From: Diacronema lutheri
Taxonomy: Eukaryota; Haptophyta; Pavlovophyceae; Pavlovales; Pavlovaceae
Assembly: GCA_019448385.1 (NCBI GenBank)
Contig: JAGTXO010000002.1
Coordinates: forward strand, 1-64,000
DNA: 64,000 nucleotides
Direction of reading: 5' to 3'
Part shown: piece by piece, positions 31,063 through 41,928 of the stretch
Layout of the letters: every line of letters starts with the position of its first letter
Numbering within the stretch: the first letter of the stretch is position 1
Translations under genes and position numbers: made by a program
The notes under the pieces: generated by a model
Databases searched by the model: none
Told to the model about the DNA's origin: nothing
The model's input: the letters and a program-made list of their open reading frames with translations, nothing else

Positions 31063-32865
31063 TCAGCGCGCGAGGTGAAAATTGAGGAAGGCGGCCATCC
31101 GCACCCACGCGAACCCCTTTGCCACCTCGCGCCGCCCGTCCGGCTGAAGCAGCAGCGGCAGCGCGGCGGCGTGTGCGCTCCGTGCGAGGAGCGGGCAGTG
31201 CGCGTGCTCGGCCGTCCACTCACCGGCCGTCCGCCCGCCGTCGGTGCGCGCTCCGTCGTCGTGGCCGCCGCCGCCGCCGCGATCGGCCGCGGGCGCGTGC
31301 GGCTCGCCGTACACGAAGAGGCGCGAAGTCGATCCGGAGCAGCCGAGGCCGTCGCTTCCGCCCGCGCCCGTCTGCAGCGACGCGCCGGCCGCGCGCAGCT
31401 TGGCCGCGACGTGCGCGCGCACGTCCACGTGTCGCGCGCTCATCGCGGCCGACGGCGGGCCTTGAGCTGCGGCGCCAATGCCGAGCGGGCCATCGAGCAC
31501 GTCGACGTGCAGCTGCACGGCCACGCGCCGTCCGCTGCTCAGCGCGTCCACCTCGGCGAGCACGGAGGCGAGCACGGCGGCGCGGCCGTCGTCCACGCCT
31601 CCGCCGCCGCCGCCGCCGCCGCCGCGCGCCTTGCCATGCTTGGGCGCGCTTGTGACCGCCGCGATCGTCGCCGCGTCGAGCGCGTCCTCGCGCGCGGCGA
31701 GCTCAAAGATGACGCAGCAATCGACGGGGCATTTGCCCAATCGCGCGGCGCGCGAGAGAATCCGACCGCCATCGTACATGCCCACTGCGCCCACACGCGA
31801 CGGCACAGCCGGACGAGCGCCGTGTGCGTCCGGTGTATGCCGCAGCCAATCGGCTGCCGCGGCGATCGTCGCGACCGCGCTGCCGAGCGCCGCTGCGCCG
31901 CCGTCGGGCGGCTCGAGCACGAGGCAGCGCATCCCGCGGGCGCTCAACTTGAGCGCGATGCGCTCGACGGCGGCGCGCTGCTCGCGGCGCAGGCGCTTGT
32001 CGGCCGGCGCGAGCGGGCCGATGAGCAGCACGGCGGGCAGCTGCGCGCCGCCACCGCCGCCGCCGCCGTCGCCGCCCACCGCTGCCGCGTCCGCCGCGCA
32101 GCCGGGCGTAACGAACCAACCGCTGCCACCGTCGAACTGCACGTGCGCGCCGCACGCCTGCGCGCGCGCGCGGCGCGCGCGCCGACTGCGCGGACGGATG
32201 CCCATCGCGTAGACCGCGAGCAGGCCGCACAGCACCGCGCTGGCCGCGCCGCCGGCGAGCAGCAGCTCGGGCCGCGCGCCGAGCAGCGGCGCGACGCGCG
32301 CTGCGAGGGCCCACGCCTGCACGCCGACCGCCGCCCAGGCGCGCACCACGCCGCCGCCGCCGCCGCCGCCCGCGGGCTCGGACGCGCGGCTCGCCGGCAA
32401 TGTGCTGGGCTGCGCGCTCAACTTGCGCAGCAAGAAGGCGCCGAGCGAGCGCCCGTCCAGGCTGCCCGTGTAGCGCGTGAAGCGGCCGTTACTCCACAGC
32501 TTGAACGCGGGCGTCGTGCTCACCAGCCGCTCGGCGCACACGCGCGGGAGGCGGGCGCAGTCGACGGCGGCGACGTGGCCAGGGAACGCGCCGGCGAGCG
32601 AAGCAACCTCCGTCGCCAGCTTGATCGTCGCCATGCCGCCATCCACGCTGTCCTCGGACGGGCGCTCGCCCGCCCCGCCGCCCGCGCCCGAGCCAGCGTC
32701 CGGCGCGGGCGGCAGCCGGGCGTGGAAGAAGAAGAGGAGGAGGAGCGGCGACTCGATCAGCGCTTGGGCGAACCGTTCCTCCGTGCTGAACGTCGGCAGC
32801 TTGGGCTCGGCCTGCGCCGAGGCACACGCGAGCGCGGCGACGCAGCATAGGGCGCGCGCGCACAT
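31063..32865 (-). CDS. thioredoxin-like / dienelactone-hydrolase-like membrane protein
   Basis: The product is 600 aa from the ATG at 32,865, which opens a signal peptide (MCARALCCVAALACASA). Residues 25-150 resemble a PDI-type thioredoxin fold (LLLLFFFHARLPP, then VAAVDCARLP, then TTPAFKLWSNGRFTRYTG), but the CxxC active site is absent: HARL stands in that position. A membrane helix spans about 200-223, followed by a basic patch. The rest resembles a dienelactone-hydrolase-type alpha/beta hydrolase (AVLLIGPLAP, then VGAVGMYDGGRIL), with Tyr364 where the Cys or Ser nucleophile belongs. It ends with a typical FAWVRMAAFLNFHL helix. Both enzyme domains therefore look non-catalytic, and an ER membrane scaffold or chaperone role is inference. 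The start lies 46 bp from the divergent APC2 start. Confidence 0.6.
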   Translation of the reverse strand: MCARALCCVAALACASAQAEPKLPTFSTEERFAQALIESPLLLLFFFHARLPPAPDAGSGAGGGAGERPSEDSVDGGMATIKLATEVASLAGAFPGHVAAVDCARLPRVCAERLVSTTPAFKLWSNGRFTRYTGSLDGRSLGAFLLRKLSAQPSTLPASRASEPAGGGGGGGVVRAWAAVGVQAWALAARVAPLLGARPELLLAGGAASAVLCGLLAVYAMGIRPRSRRARRARAQACGAHVQFDGGSGWFVTPGCAADAAAVGGDGGGGGGGAQLPAVLLIGPLAPADKRLRREQRAAVERIALKLSARGMRCLVLEPPDGGAAALGSAVATIAAAADWLRHTPDAHGARPAVPSRVGAVGMYDGGRILSRAARLGKCPVDCCVIFELAAREDALDAATIAAVTSAPKHGKARGGGGGGGGGVDDGRAAVLASVLAEVDALSSGRRVAVQLHVDVLDGPLGIGAAAQGPPSAAMSARHVDVRAHVAAKLRAAGASLQTGAGGSDGLGCSGSTSRLFVYGEPHAPAADRGGGGGHDDGARTDGGRTAGEWTAEHAHCPLLARSAHAAALPLLLQPDGRREVAKGFAWVRMAAFLNFHLAR

Positions 32866-32911
32866 AGGGTCGCACGGCCCCCTGCAGGTGCGCGCGAAGA
32901 TAGTGAACAAA
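32866..32911. promoter_or_regulatory. 46-bp divergent promoter
   Basis: Only 46 bp separate the two divergent start codons, so promoters and 5' leaders must overlap each other or the coding sequence. Confidence 0.45.
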
Positions 32912-35894
32912 ATGGCGACGGCAGCGTCGGAGGCCGCACTCGACGCATCGTGGAACGCGGTGGTAGCGGCGTTCGCGCGGCGCACGGTGCCGCCGACGCC
33001 GCCGCGCTTCGACGCGTCCGCGCTCGGCGTCGTCCGCAGCGCCGGCGCGGCTGAGCTACTCGTCGAGCTGTGCACCGAGCAGGTGCGCTCGGACATTGCC
33101 GAGCGGCTCGTGCCCGCGTTCTGGCAAAAGTTCGAGTGGGCGCGCGCGGGTGGCGCGGCGCGCTCGCCGCGGCGGGCGCAGTGCGCCTTCTTTGCCGCCG
33201 TACACGACATTGTCGGCGAGCTGAGCGCGCACGCCGCCGCTCTCCTCGCGCTCGAGGGCCAGCTGCTCGGCGGCTCGGGCGCGCGCGAGGGCGCGCGCGT
33301 GCCGCAGCTGCTGCTGCACGCGCACTCGCTCCTGCTCGTACGCGTGCCGCCGGGCCTGGACTACACGTTGCTCGCCGTCACCTTCTGGGACCAGTCCTTC
33401 CGCGACCACTGTGCCCACCTCGCACGGCACCGCCCGCGGCGCGCGCCGGCTCGCGCGGCCGAGCCGTGCGAGCGCGACAGCGACGGCGAGGAGAGCGAGA
33501 GCGAGGGCGAGGAGGAGGAGGAGGGTGGGGACGGGGAGGAAGCGGCGGTAATGGACGCACCGGGCGCGTCGGGCGACGGCCTGCGCGCTCTCCTCACCCC
33601 CGCGCACGTGTCGTCTGTCGAGGCGTTCGCGTTTGCGCGCGCGTCCGGTGCGTCGGCGCACGCGGCGGACGGCGTTCCGATGGAGGTGGAGGACGAGGGC
33701 GGGAGCGGGCGGGACGGCCGTCGATCTGAGCTCGAGCTGCGCCTCGCCGCCTTCTCGCTCTGCTGCGCGCAGCTCGCGCGCGTGCGCTGGACGGCGTTTG
33801 TGGAGGAGCCGTTACAACTGCTGCTCTGTGCGCGGCTGCGCGCGCACATCCACACGACGTGCTCGGCGCAGTTCGGCAGGCGGCAGCTCGAGCGCGTGCT
33901 TGGCTGGCTTTCGCGCCAGCTGCTCCCGTGGCTCGACGCCATCTCCGCCGCCGCCGACGCGCGCGTCGGTGTCGGCTGGGCGGGCGCGCCGCTTCCGCCG
34001 CCGCGCCGACCCGCGCCGCCGTCCGTGTGGGCAGTTCGCCTCACGCAGTTTGTGCACGAGACCTTCGGCTCACTGCGCAGCGCCGAGCTCTTCGACATCG
34101 TGTGCGACTTCCCCGACTCGCGCGCCGCGCTTCTTGACCTCGCCCTCTGCCTGCGTCACACGCATCAGCACGCGCAGCTCGCCGCGTCGCTGCGCGCTGC
34201 GCTCGAGAATCGCCTTCTGCGGCCGGGCGTGGCGACCGCGCAGGTGCTGCAGCTCTACATCCAGACGATCCAGGCGCTGCACCTGCTCGACCCGACCGGG
34301 CTGCTCCTCCAGCGCGTCTCTGCGCCCGTGTGCGATTATTTGCAGCGCCGCACGGACACGGTGCACCAGATCGTCAAGTCGATCATCGACAACGCGGCAG
34401 CGCCCGAGCTCGGCGCGCCGCTGCTCGCCGACGGCGACGGCGCCGACTCGGACGCGGACGGCAGCGCGGGCGGCGGCGGGCGCGCAGCTGCGCCGCTCGA
34501 CGCCGCGTTACGCTGGCGGCCGCTCGCCGCCGACGCCGACATCGCCGGCTCGGCCGCGGCGCGCGCGCGCGGCGACGTGCTGTCCATGCTGGTGAGCATA
34601 TACGGCTCGCGCGAGGTCTTCGTCTCCGAGTATCGCGCGATGCTCGCCGACAAGATCCTCGGCCCAGCCGGCGCGCGCGCCTTCGACGCCGACCACGAGC
34701 GCAAGAACATCGAGTCGCTCAAGGTGCGCTTCGGCGAGGCCGCGCTGCAGCAGTGCGAGGTGATGCTCCGCGACCTGACCGAATCGCGCCGGGTCGGGCG
34801 CGTGCTTGGCGAGGCCGCCGCGCCGCGGGAGGGCACGCTCGACGGCGCGTTCAACGTGACGGTCCTCTCGCGCTCGTGCTGGCCGGCGCTGCCTGACGAT
34901 GAGGGGCTTGCGATCCACCCGACCGTCGAGCGCTCTCTCAGCCGCTTCGAGCGGCTGTACGCGCACCACAAGTCGCCGCGCAAGCTCGTGTGGAAGCGCT
35001 CGCTCGGCGCCGTCAAGCTCGACCTCGAGATCGGCGGCGTCACCGTGTGCGACGTGGTCTGCACGCCCGCGCAGGCGACCATCTTGCTGCACTTTGCGGA
35101 CGAGGGAAGGTGGGCTCTGCGCCAACTCGCCGAGAAGATGGGCGTCGACGCGACCGCGCTGCGGCGCAAGATGTCGCACTGGCTTAGCCGCGGGTACGCG
35201 CCTCGGTGGCCGCCATCGTGCCGTGCGCGAGGGGCGCCCGCCCGCGCAGCGCCCGTTACCACGCGCGCACAGTGCGATGGCGGCCACCTGTACCACGCGC
35301 GCACAGTGCGATGGCGGCCACCTGTACCACGCGCGCACAGTGCGGTGGCGGCCACCTGTACCCCGCGCTGGCCCGCCGTCCGCGCGCGCACGGCGCGCCC
35401 CCCGCGCCGCGCGCCCATCGCGCGCGCAGCTACCTCGTCGAGGTGGAGGGCGCCGCCGAGGCCACCTTTGAGGTCGCCGCGCACCTCGGCGGGGGCGGGC
35501 AGGAGTTGGCGCAGGCGCACGACGACGACGATGGCGGCGGCGATGCGGCCGGGTCCGCAGCCGATGCGCTCGAGCGGGAGAAGGAGACGGGCGTGCTCAC
35601 CGCCTTCATCTCAAACATGCTGACCAATCTGGGCGCCCTACCACTCAGCCGCATCCACACGATGCTCAAAATGTTCCTCAGCGGGGTGCGCATCTGCTCC
35701 GCACCGCAGGCGCTGGGGGGACAAGTGTGTGGCTCACCGCGCGCGTCCGCCACGCGTTTCGCGCGCTGCCGTGCCAGACGAGGAAGTACGATCAGAGCGA
35801 GGCGCAACTTGACGCGCTGCTGATGCGCTTGGTTGAGGAGGACAAGCTCGAGTTTGCGGCTGGCAAGTTCTCGCTCAAGGCGGCGCAGACGTGA
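32912..35894 (+). CDS. ANAPC2: anaphase-promoting complex subunit 2 (cullin-type)
   Basis: Exons are 32,912-35,193, 35,430-35,685 and 35,778-35,894, 884 aa. APC2 is the cullin-like scaffold that binds the RING subunit APC11 in the cell-cycle ubiquitin ligase. The C-terminal half has the family landmarks: YGSREVFVSEYRAMLADKIL, ESLKVRFGEAALQQCEVMLR, VLSRSCWPALPDD, and the cullin homology strand pattern (KLVWKRSLGAVKLDLEIGGV). The first intron joins WLSRG to YLVEVEG and the second joins MLKMFLSG to TRKYDQSEAQLDALL, completing the winged-helix end (LVEEDKLEFAAGKFSLKAAQT). The middle has an acidic loop (about 33,475-33,545). Length is in the usual APC2 range. The start has an A-rich context just after the short divergent promoter. 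Confidence 0.9.
35259..35360 (+). repeat. 34-bp minisatellite, three copies, inside an APC2 intron
   Basis: Three head-to-tail 34-bp units (CCACGCGCGCACAGTGCGAT then GGCGGCCACCTGTA) differ by one base in the third. They lie within the first APC2 intron (35,194-35,429) and make it the longest intron placed in this window. Each unit carries CAG and GT dinucleotides that could act as cryptic splice sites. Confidence 0.85.
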
Positions 35895-35949
35895 CGCGAC
35901 CTTCGCGTCACGTGTGGCGTCTGGACTCATGTGCGTCACAGCCCATCCG

Positions 35950-36208
35950 GCGTATAGATGGTCAAGCCAAATCCGATCAGGGGCACGGTTGAGCGCCCCG
36001 AGTGCAGCGCGGGCCGTTCGGAAGGACGTCCTTGAGAGGGAGCTCTTCGCTTTTGGCGAGCGCGGGAGCACGACGCGCAGCGTTGCTGCGGCGGCGTGCG
36101 GGCGGCGAGCAGCGGTCGGGCTGCTCGACACGAGGCCGGAGCAGACGGCGCCGTGGCCGCCGGCGCAGGTGACGCGCGCCGACGAGCCGTAGCGAGCGTC
36201 CGTGATCC
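35950..36208 (-). repeat. 259-bp dispersed repeat, copy B (inverted relative to copy A)
   Basis: Close reverse complement of 30,777-31,032, with a handful of substitutions and small indels (for example ctcaacc for cgatc). It sits in the 358-bp gap between the stops of APC2 and the ubiquitin-like gene. It contains no gene. Confidence 0.75.
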
Positions 36209-36252
36209 CCCCTTCCCCACTTTCCTCACCCCAGAGGGAGGCCTACTTTGCA

Positions 36253-36999
36253 TCAGGCTTTCGCTGACCTCTTCGCCCCGCCTTGCGCCCCGCCCTTGCC
36301 CGCGCTTTTGGCGACGCCCTTCCTCGTGCCCCCGCCCTTGCCCTTCTTGTCGGCGGCCTTGTCGTCCACGGGCGGCGGCGTCTCCTCGGGCGCGAGGAAG
36401 AGGATGTCGTCGCGCATCAGGCCGCACTCGAGGACGGTGAGCCGATCATCGAGTGTCGCGCGCGAGAGCAACAGCTCCCACGTGAGGAAGCGCGGGTGAA
36501 ACATGAGGCGCGCACGCTCGAGCGCCTCTTTCGGAACGTCGTCGACGAGCCGCTGCTCGCAGATCATCGCCTTGAGCGAGCCGATCGTCGTGTCCGCGCG
36601 CAAGCCGGCGAGCGTGAGCACGTTGCTGCCTCGGCCGAACATCGACCGCACGCGCAGCGAAGTGGGCGGCGCGGCGAGCGCGAGCTGCTGGCACTCGTCG
36701 GGCGTACGGAGCGTCACGCTCAGGTCGACAACGCCGCCGTCGCTCAGCTTGGCCTGCCGGAGCGTCCAACCGTCGTCGAGCTCGGCGCCCCAGTGCCGCA
36801 TAATGAGCCGCTGCCGCGGGCTGATGTGCAGCCGCAACGCGACCATGTGCTTGAGCTCGCGCACGCTCGTCTGAGCGCTCAGGCCGGTGAGCACCTCCTC
36901 GGTCGGCTTGAAGCGCTGGCGCAGCTGCACGCGCACGGTGCTGATCTGCTGCTGCTGCAGCGGCCGGTGGAACGCGACCGCGCCCCAGCTGCGCAGCAT
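36253..36999 (-). CDS. double ubiquitin-like domain protein
   Basis: The product is 248 aa from the ATG at 36,999. Two ubiquitin-like folds are visible: residues about 15-95 (TVRVQLRQRFKPTEEVLTGL, then LKHMVALRLHISPRQRLIMR, then DGWTLRQAKLSDGGVVDLSV) and about 113-205 (LRVRSMFGRGSNVLTLAGL, then SLKAMICEQ, then LTVLECGLMRDDILFLAPEE). Neither ends in the Gly-Gly needed for conjugation, so it is more likely an adaptor than a modifier. The C-terminus is Lys/Gly/Ala-rich and basic. No closer family was recognised. The divergent neighbour starts 153 bp away. Confidence 0.65.
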   Translation of the reverse strand: MLRSWGAVAFHRPLQQQQISTVRVQLRQRFKPTEEVLTGLSAQTSVRELKHMVALRLHISPRQRLIMRHWGAELDDGWTLRQAKLSDGGVVDLSVTLRTPDECQQLALAAPPTSLRVRSMFGRGSNVLTLAGLRADTTIGSLKAMICEQRLVDDVPKEALERARLMFHPRFLTWELLLSRATLDDRLTVLECGLMRDDILFLAPEETPPPVDDKAADKKGKGGGTRKGVAKSAGKGGAQGGAKRSAKA

Positions 37000-37152
37000 G
37001 GCCAAGCGAGATGCCGCGCAGTCGCGTCGGCGTTCGCCCGCCTCGTCCGCGGGCTCAGCGGTTGGCCGCGCGTAACGCCATCGACGACCACGGACCGGAC
37101 GCTGCTCTCTCTCGGCTTTTGAATCGGCTCAAAGCGTTGGAGAGGGAAGAAG

Positions 37153-39075
37153 ATGTCCGTCCCGCGCGCGGCCTTCGAATCGACCGCGGCCTCCGTCGCG
37201 CTCGCGCTGCCGAGCATCGACATCGACAACTTCTACGGGGCGGGCCTCGACGAGGTTGGCGTTGGCTTCCGCATCGGTCGAGCCCTCCACCGCTGCGCCT
37301 GCGCCGAGCCGCGCGCGTGCGCGTGCCCTGCCGGCGCGCGCCGCGCACCCGGCGGCAGCTTTGCGCGCGCCGTGCGCGACGCGGACGGGTTGCGCGAGCC
37401 ACCGGCGGCGCGCGAGTCCACGCTTGAGCCCAACTTTGACGCCGTGCGTTCGTCCAAGCCGAGCGCCTTCTTCGGCACCGCCGCGCGCGGCGCAGCGGCT
37501 GCGCCCGCGCCCACCGGCGCCGTCGGCGCGCCCGTCGAAGCGGCGGCGCTGCACCCGTCGCTCGACGCGGTGCGGCCGCGCGCGCCGGCGGCGACGATCG
37601 CTCCGCCAGCGGCAACGTCGCCCGCACGGCGCGTCAAGCGCGAGCCGCCCGCCCCCGGCCCGGGCGCGTACGACGCGGACGCCGACCGGGCGACGCGCGC
37701 GCGCACGCTCGGCGCGCGCATCGCGCCGCCGGCGCGCGCCGCGGAGACGGTCGCGCGCGTTCGCGCGCCCACGCCTCGGCTGGGCGCGCGGCGTGAGACG
37801 CTCGCACCCGCCGCGCCGGCGGACGCCATCCGCCGCCCGGTGCGCAGCGTCGCGATCGCGCCGCCGCCGAGCCGGACGCCGGACGGGCTCCGCGCCCGCA
37901 CGGCCGAGGCTGCGCCGCCGCTGCGCGCACCGCCCGACCTGCGCTCGACGCGGCGCGTGGCGCCCGCCTACTCGTTCGGTTCAGCGGCGCGTATGAGCGC
38001 GCGGCCGCATGCCACCCCCGCCGACAGCAGCTCGAGCGCCTCCGCCAGTGACGACGAGAGCACATCGGACAGTGGAGGCACATCGGACAGTGGAGGCACA
38101 TCGGACAGTGGAGACGACGGCGACGGCGTGCCGCAGTCACGGTGGGCGCTCGTCGAGCGGCGCGGCGCGTCTGCGAGCTTTGGCGGCGCGGCGCGCTTTG
38201 CGTCGCCGGGTGGCGCGCGTCGCCTGACCAACGCCACCGCCGCCCAGCCGCTGCACGCCAGCTCGGCGCTCTCCGACACAACGGAAAGGTCCGAGAGGTC
38301 CGAGAGGTCCGAGAGGTCCGCCGACGCGCGTTCGCCCGATGCCGCCGTGCGGCGCGGCGCGCGCGGCGCCGTCTTTGGCACCGAGCGGCGCAAGGTGGCG
38401 CTGCGCGCGGCGGAGCTTGCCCTCGAGAGCGCGGCGGCGGCGGCGGCATCAGTGCTCCTCGACTCGCCCTCCGCCCTCACCGACATCTCCGACGCGTCCA
38501 CCGCGCGCGCCGGCCGCGTGCGCGACGAGGTGCTCTCGACGCGAGGCCGCGCGCCCGCCGCTTTGATCATGCACGAGCGACCGCTGCCCGAGCGCGCGGC
38601 GCGCGCACGCGCGGCGCGCGAGCGCGCCGAGGCGCGGCGCGCGCCCGGCCAGTACGGCCTCGCCGCCGACGCCGCGCGCGCCGCCCTCGCAAAGGCGACG
38701 CCCACGCCACGTCTCGGCCCCGCGCGCGGCGCGGTCGCCGTCGACGCCGATGGGCCGCGCGCGCGCGCTCTCGAGCTCGCGCGCGCGGCGCGCGATCGCG
38801 CGCGCGCGCCCGGGCCGGCGAGCTACTTGCCCGACGATGCGTCGACCCGGCCCGAGGCGCGCGCGCCGCGCTGGGCGCCGCCCGCGCCCGCGCCCGCGCG
38901 CGTCGCCGTGGCGGCGGACGGCGCGCGCGCCGACGCGGCCGGCGCCGCGCGCGCGGTCGACCTCGCGGCCGACGCGGCGGATGTGGACCGCGCGACGCGC
39001 GCGCGCGTGCTGGGCGGTGCGCTGCCGCGCGCCGAGACGCGCGCCGCGCCGCTCGCGCCGCCCGCCGCCGTCGCA

Positions 39076-39128
<53 letters not shown>

Positions 39129-41874
39129 GCCCCTGCACGAGGTTCGCTTTGGCCTCGTCGAGCGTAACCAGGCGATCGGCGGTTACGTCACACCGCGCGA
39201 GCCGTCGGGCGCGCCGCGCGTGCGCGTGCCGACGGGCGCAGAGGCGCGGCTGCAGCGCAAGTATGGCGGCGCGCTTGGCATCGCGCTCGCACGGCTCCTC
39301 ACGCCCGCCGCGCCTGCCGACGCGCTCCGGCCGCGCGTCGCGCGCGGCGTGCTTGGCTGGCGTGGTCCCGTGCCGCTCGCCGGCCCGCGCCACGCACCCG
39401 TCCGCCGGCTCGGCCATCACGAGCTGGGCATCGACCTGCTGCTCCCCAGCTTGGCGCTGCTCAAGCCGCGCGCGCCCGCCGCCCGCTTCGCCCGCGCGCG
39501 CGCGCGCCCAGCGCCATCGCACACGCTTCCGTCGCCCGGACCCACACAGTACTCGCCCGGACCCACACAGTACTCGCCCGACCTCGGCATCGGCGCGCGC
39601 TCGGCCCTCGGCGCGCTCATCTTCCGCCGCGCGCTCGGCGTGGCGTTCGGCGCGCTGAGCGGCGCGCGACGCGACGGTTATGGCCGAGTTGTCGCGGAAC
39701 ATGCGCGCGCCGCGCTCGCCGCCGCCGCCGCCGCCGCGCCCGGCGGCGCGGCGGGCGCGGCGGCGCGCGCGGCCGCCGTGCGCGCCGCCGCCGCGCGCGC
39801 CGAGCGGCAGGCGGGCGCGCGGCTTCTGCTGCACGTTGCCGAGGCGATCGACACGGTGCGCCAGGCGGTGCCCGGCTTCCGCATGGTCACGCCCACCCTC
39901 TCAGCGCGCGCCGCTCACGTGAGCCGCCGCCGCGCCGAGGCGCTCGCGCTTAGCGCCCGCCTCCGCTTCGGCCAGTCGCTGCCGCCGGCGGACCCGACGC
40001 CCCCGCGCCGCGCGCTCGGCGTGCTCGCCTTCGGCCGGGCGGGCGTGCGGCTGCCGCTCGTGCCCGCCGGCTACCTCACCGCCGACCTCGACTACTCGCC
40101 GCGCTTCGGCGCCGTCGAGGCCGCCGCGCGCGCGCACGGCTTCGCGCGAGCGGCGGACGCCATCCGCGCGGCGGGCGGCGCGCGCGCCGAGGCGACGGCG
40201 GCCGCGCTCGCCGCGGCGGCGTCCGGCCTGCTCGCGCAGCTCCTCCCGTCGCTCGCGCTCGCGCGGCCGCGCGCCGGCCGCGGCGCCTCGCGCTTTGGCA
40301 GCGCCGCGCCGCGCTTCGTCGAGCTGTGCGTTGACGAAGCCGAGCTGTCCGCCTTCCCCGCGCCGCCCGGCCCGGCGCATTACGAGGCCGCGCGTGCAGA
40401 CGCCGCACTGCGCGCGCGCGCGCCCGCCGCGCACTTTGGCGCGGAGGGGCTCGTCGCGGGCGCGCGCGGAGGCCTCGCCGCCGATGCGCTCGTAGACGTG
40501 CGCCCGCCGCTCTCGCCCCGCCTCGCCGCCGTGCGCCCGGCCGCGCCCGCCTTTTCAATCCCGCGCGCGTTCGACGCGCGGCACGAGCGCGCGTGCGAGG
40601 GCGTGACGGCACGCGAGGGCGACGTGCTGCTCCTCGGGCCTGCCGAGCGGCCACGCGGCGCTGTGCCCGGCGCCGTCGCAATGGCCGCGCAGAGCGGCCG
40701 CCCCGCCACCTTCGCCGAGCCAACCGACGGCGCCGACGTGGCCTACGAACCAACCGACGGGCTGCTCCGCCCCCGCGCACGCGCGCCCGTCGACATGGCG
40801 CGGCAGCACCACCCCGCGGCCGATGCCCTCGCCGCCTCGGACGCCGCGCTGCCTCGGCTCGCGCTCGACGTGCGGCACGGCGTCGTCGAGCCGTCGGCGC
40901 GCGCGCTCGCGTTTGCGCGTGCCGAGCGGCTCGCGGCTTTGTCGGACGACGCCAACGACACCGTGCTGGCGCGTGGCGGCGAGCTGCTGCACCTGCAGCC
41001 CGACCTGTCGCTCGTCCAGCGCGCGCTCCGCTCCGCCGTCTCCTTCGACCGGCAGCTCGCGCGCGCCACCGCCGAGCCCGAGGCGGACACGCGCACGATG
41101 GCTGACCCCGCGTCCGATATGCCCCTGCGTCAGAGGGTGCGCGCGCCGGTGGACATGGCGCGGATGCTCGTCATGCGCGATGCGGAAGGCGCCGATGCGC
41201 TCGTAGACGTGCGCCCGCCGCTCTCGCCCCGCCTTGCCGCCGTGCGCCCGGCCGCGCCCGCCTTTTCAATCCCGCGCGCGTTCGACGCGCGGCACGAGCG
41301 CGCGTGCGAGGGCGTGACGGCACGCGAGGGCGACGTGCTGCTCCTCGGGCCTGCCGAGCGGCCACGCGGCGCTGTGCCCGGCGCCGTCGCAATGGCCGCG
41401 CAGAGCGGCCGCCCCGCCACCTTCGCCGAGCCAACCGACGGCGCCGACGTGGCCTACGAACCGACCGACGGGCTGCTCCGCCCCCGCGCACGCGCGCCCG
41501 TCGACATGGCGCGCGCGCCTGGCAGGGCCGACGAGGGGCCGGCCGAGCAGCCCGCGCTCGAAGCCTGGTACGAGCCGAGCTTCAAGCTCGTCGAGCGCGC
41601 CGTCGCCGGCGGCGACTACGCGCGCGGGCTGGAGGGCGGCCGCGCCGAGCGGCGGAGGCGTCGAGCGACCGCCGCGCGCTCGGCCGCCGCTGCCGAGCGC
41701 GCGGCCGGCGGCCCCGCGCCGCTCCCGCCGCCGCCGAGTGACGCGCCACCGCCGCCGCCGCCGCCGGTGGCGGAGCAGCTGGCGTGGCTGGACGACAACG
41801 CGTCCGTTGCCGCGCGTGCCACGGCACGAGAGCGGCGCGCGCGCAGGCGGGCGGCGCCGGCAATAGACTCGTGA
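37153..41874 (+). CDS. PG-rich (SPTG/SHIPPO-type) repeat protein, probably axonemal
   Basis: The product is 1,573 aa in one exon from the ATG at 37,153. Many degenerate repeats of the type PGPGAYDAD, PGPASYLPD, PGPTQYSP and PGPAHYEA are spaced along it, each usually preceded by a basic stretch such as PAARFARARAR. This is the layout of sperm-tail PG-rich repeat proteins, which line or cap ciliary microtubules. The region between has Ala-rich helices, including a GCC-encoded alanine run at 39,074-39,127. Small tandem repeats add Ser/Gly and Ser/Glu segments (38,066-38,119 and 38,287-38,322). A 323-bp segment is duplicated near the 3' end (40,480-40,802 and 41,191-41,513). Function in the flagellum is inference from the repeat type. 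Confidence 0.6.
40480..40802 (+). repeat. 323-bp intragenic duplication, copy 1
   Basis: Nearly identical to 41,191-41,513; only about two base differences are visible. Encodes about 107 aa beginning DALVDVRPPLSPRLAAVRPA and ending RAPVDMAR. The unit is in frame, so the protein stays open. Confidence 0.9.
41191..41513 (+). repeat. 323-bp intragenic duplication, copy 2
   Basis: Second copy of the block at 40,480-40,802, separated from it by 388 bp of single-copy coding sequence. The near identity, including third positions, points to a recent duplication or gene conversion. Confidence 0.9.
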
Positions 41875-41928
41875 CCACGCTGCACCCCCCCTAGGCCGAA
41901 CCCGTATCGGACAATCGGAACAGAAGAC

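Noticed and set aside
32477-32911. N-terminal extension of APC2 upstream of 32,912
   Set aside because: It lies antisense to the well-supported signal peptide and thioredoxin-like region of the neighbouring gene and has no APC2 similarity.
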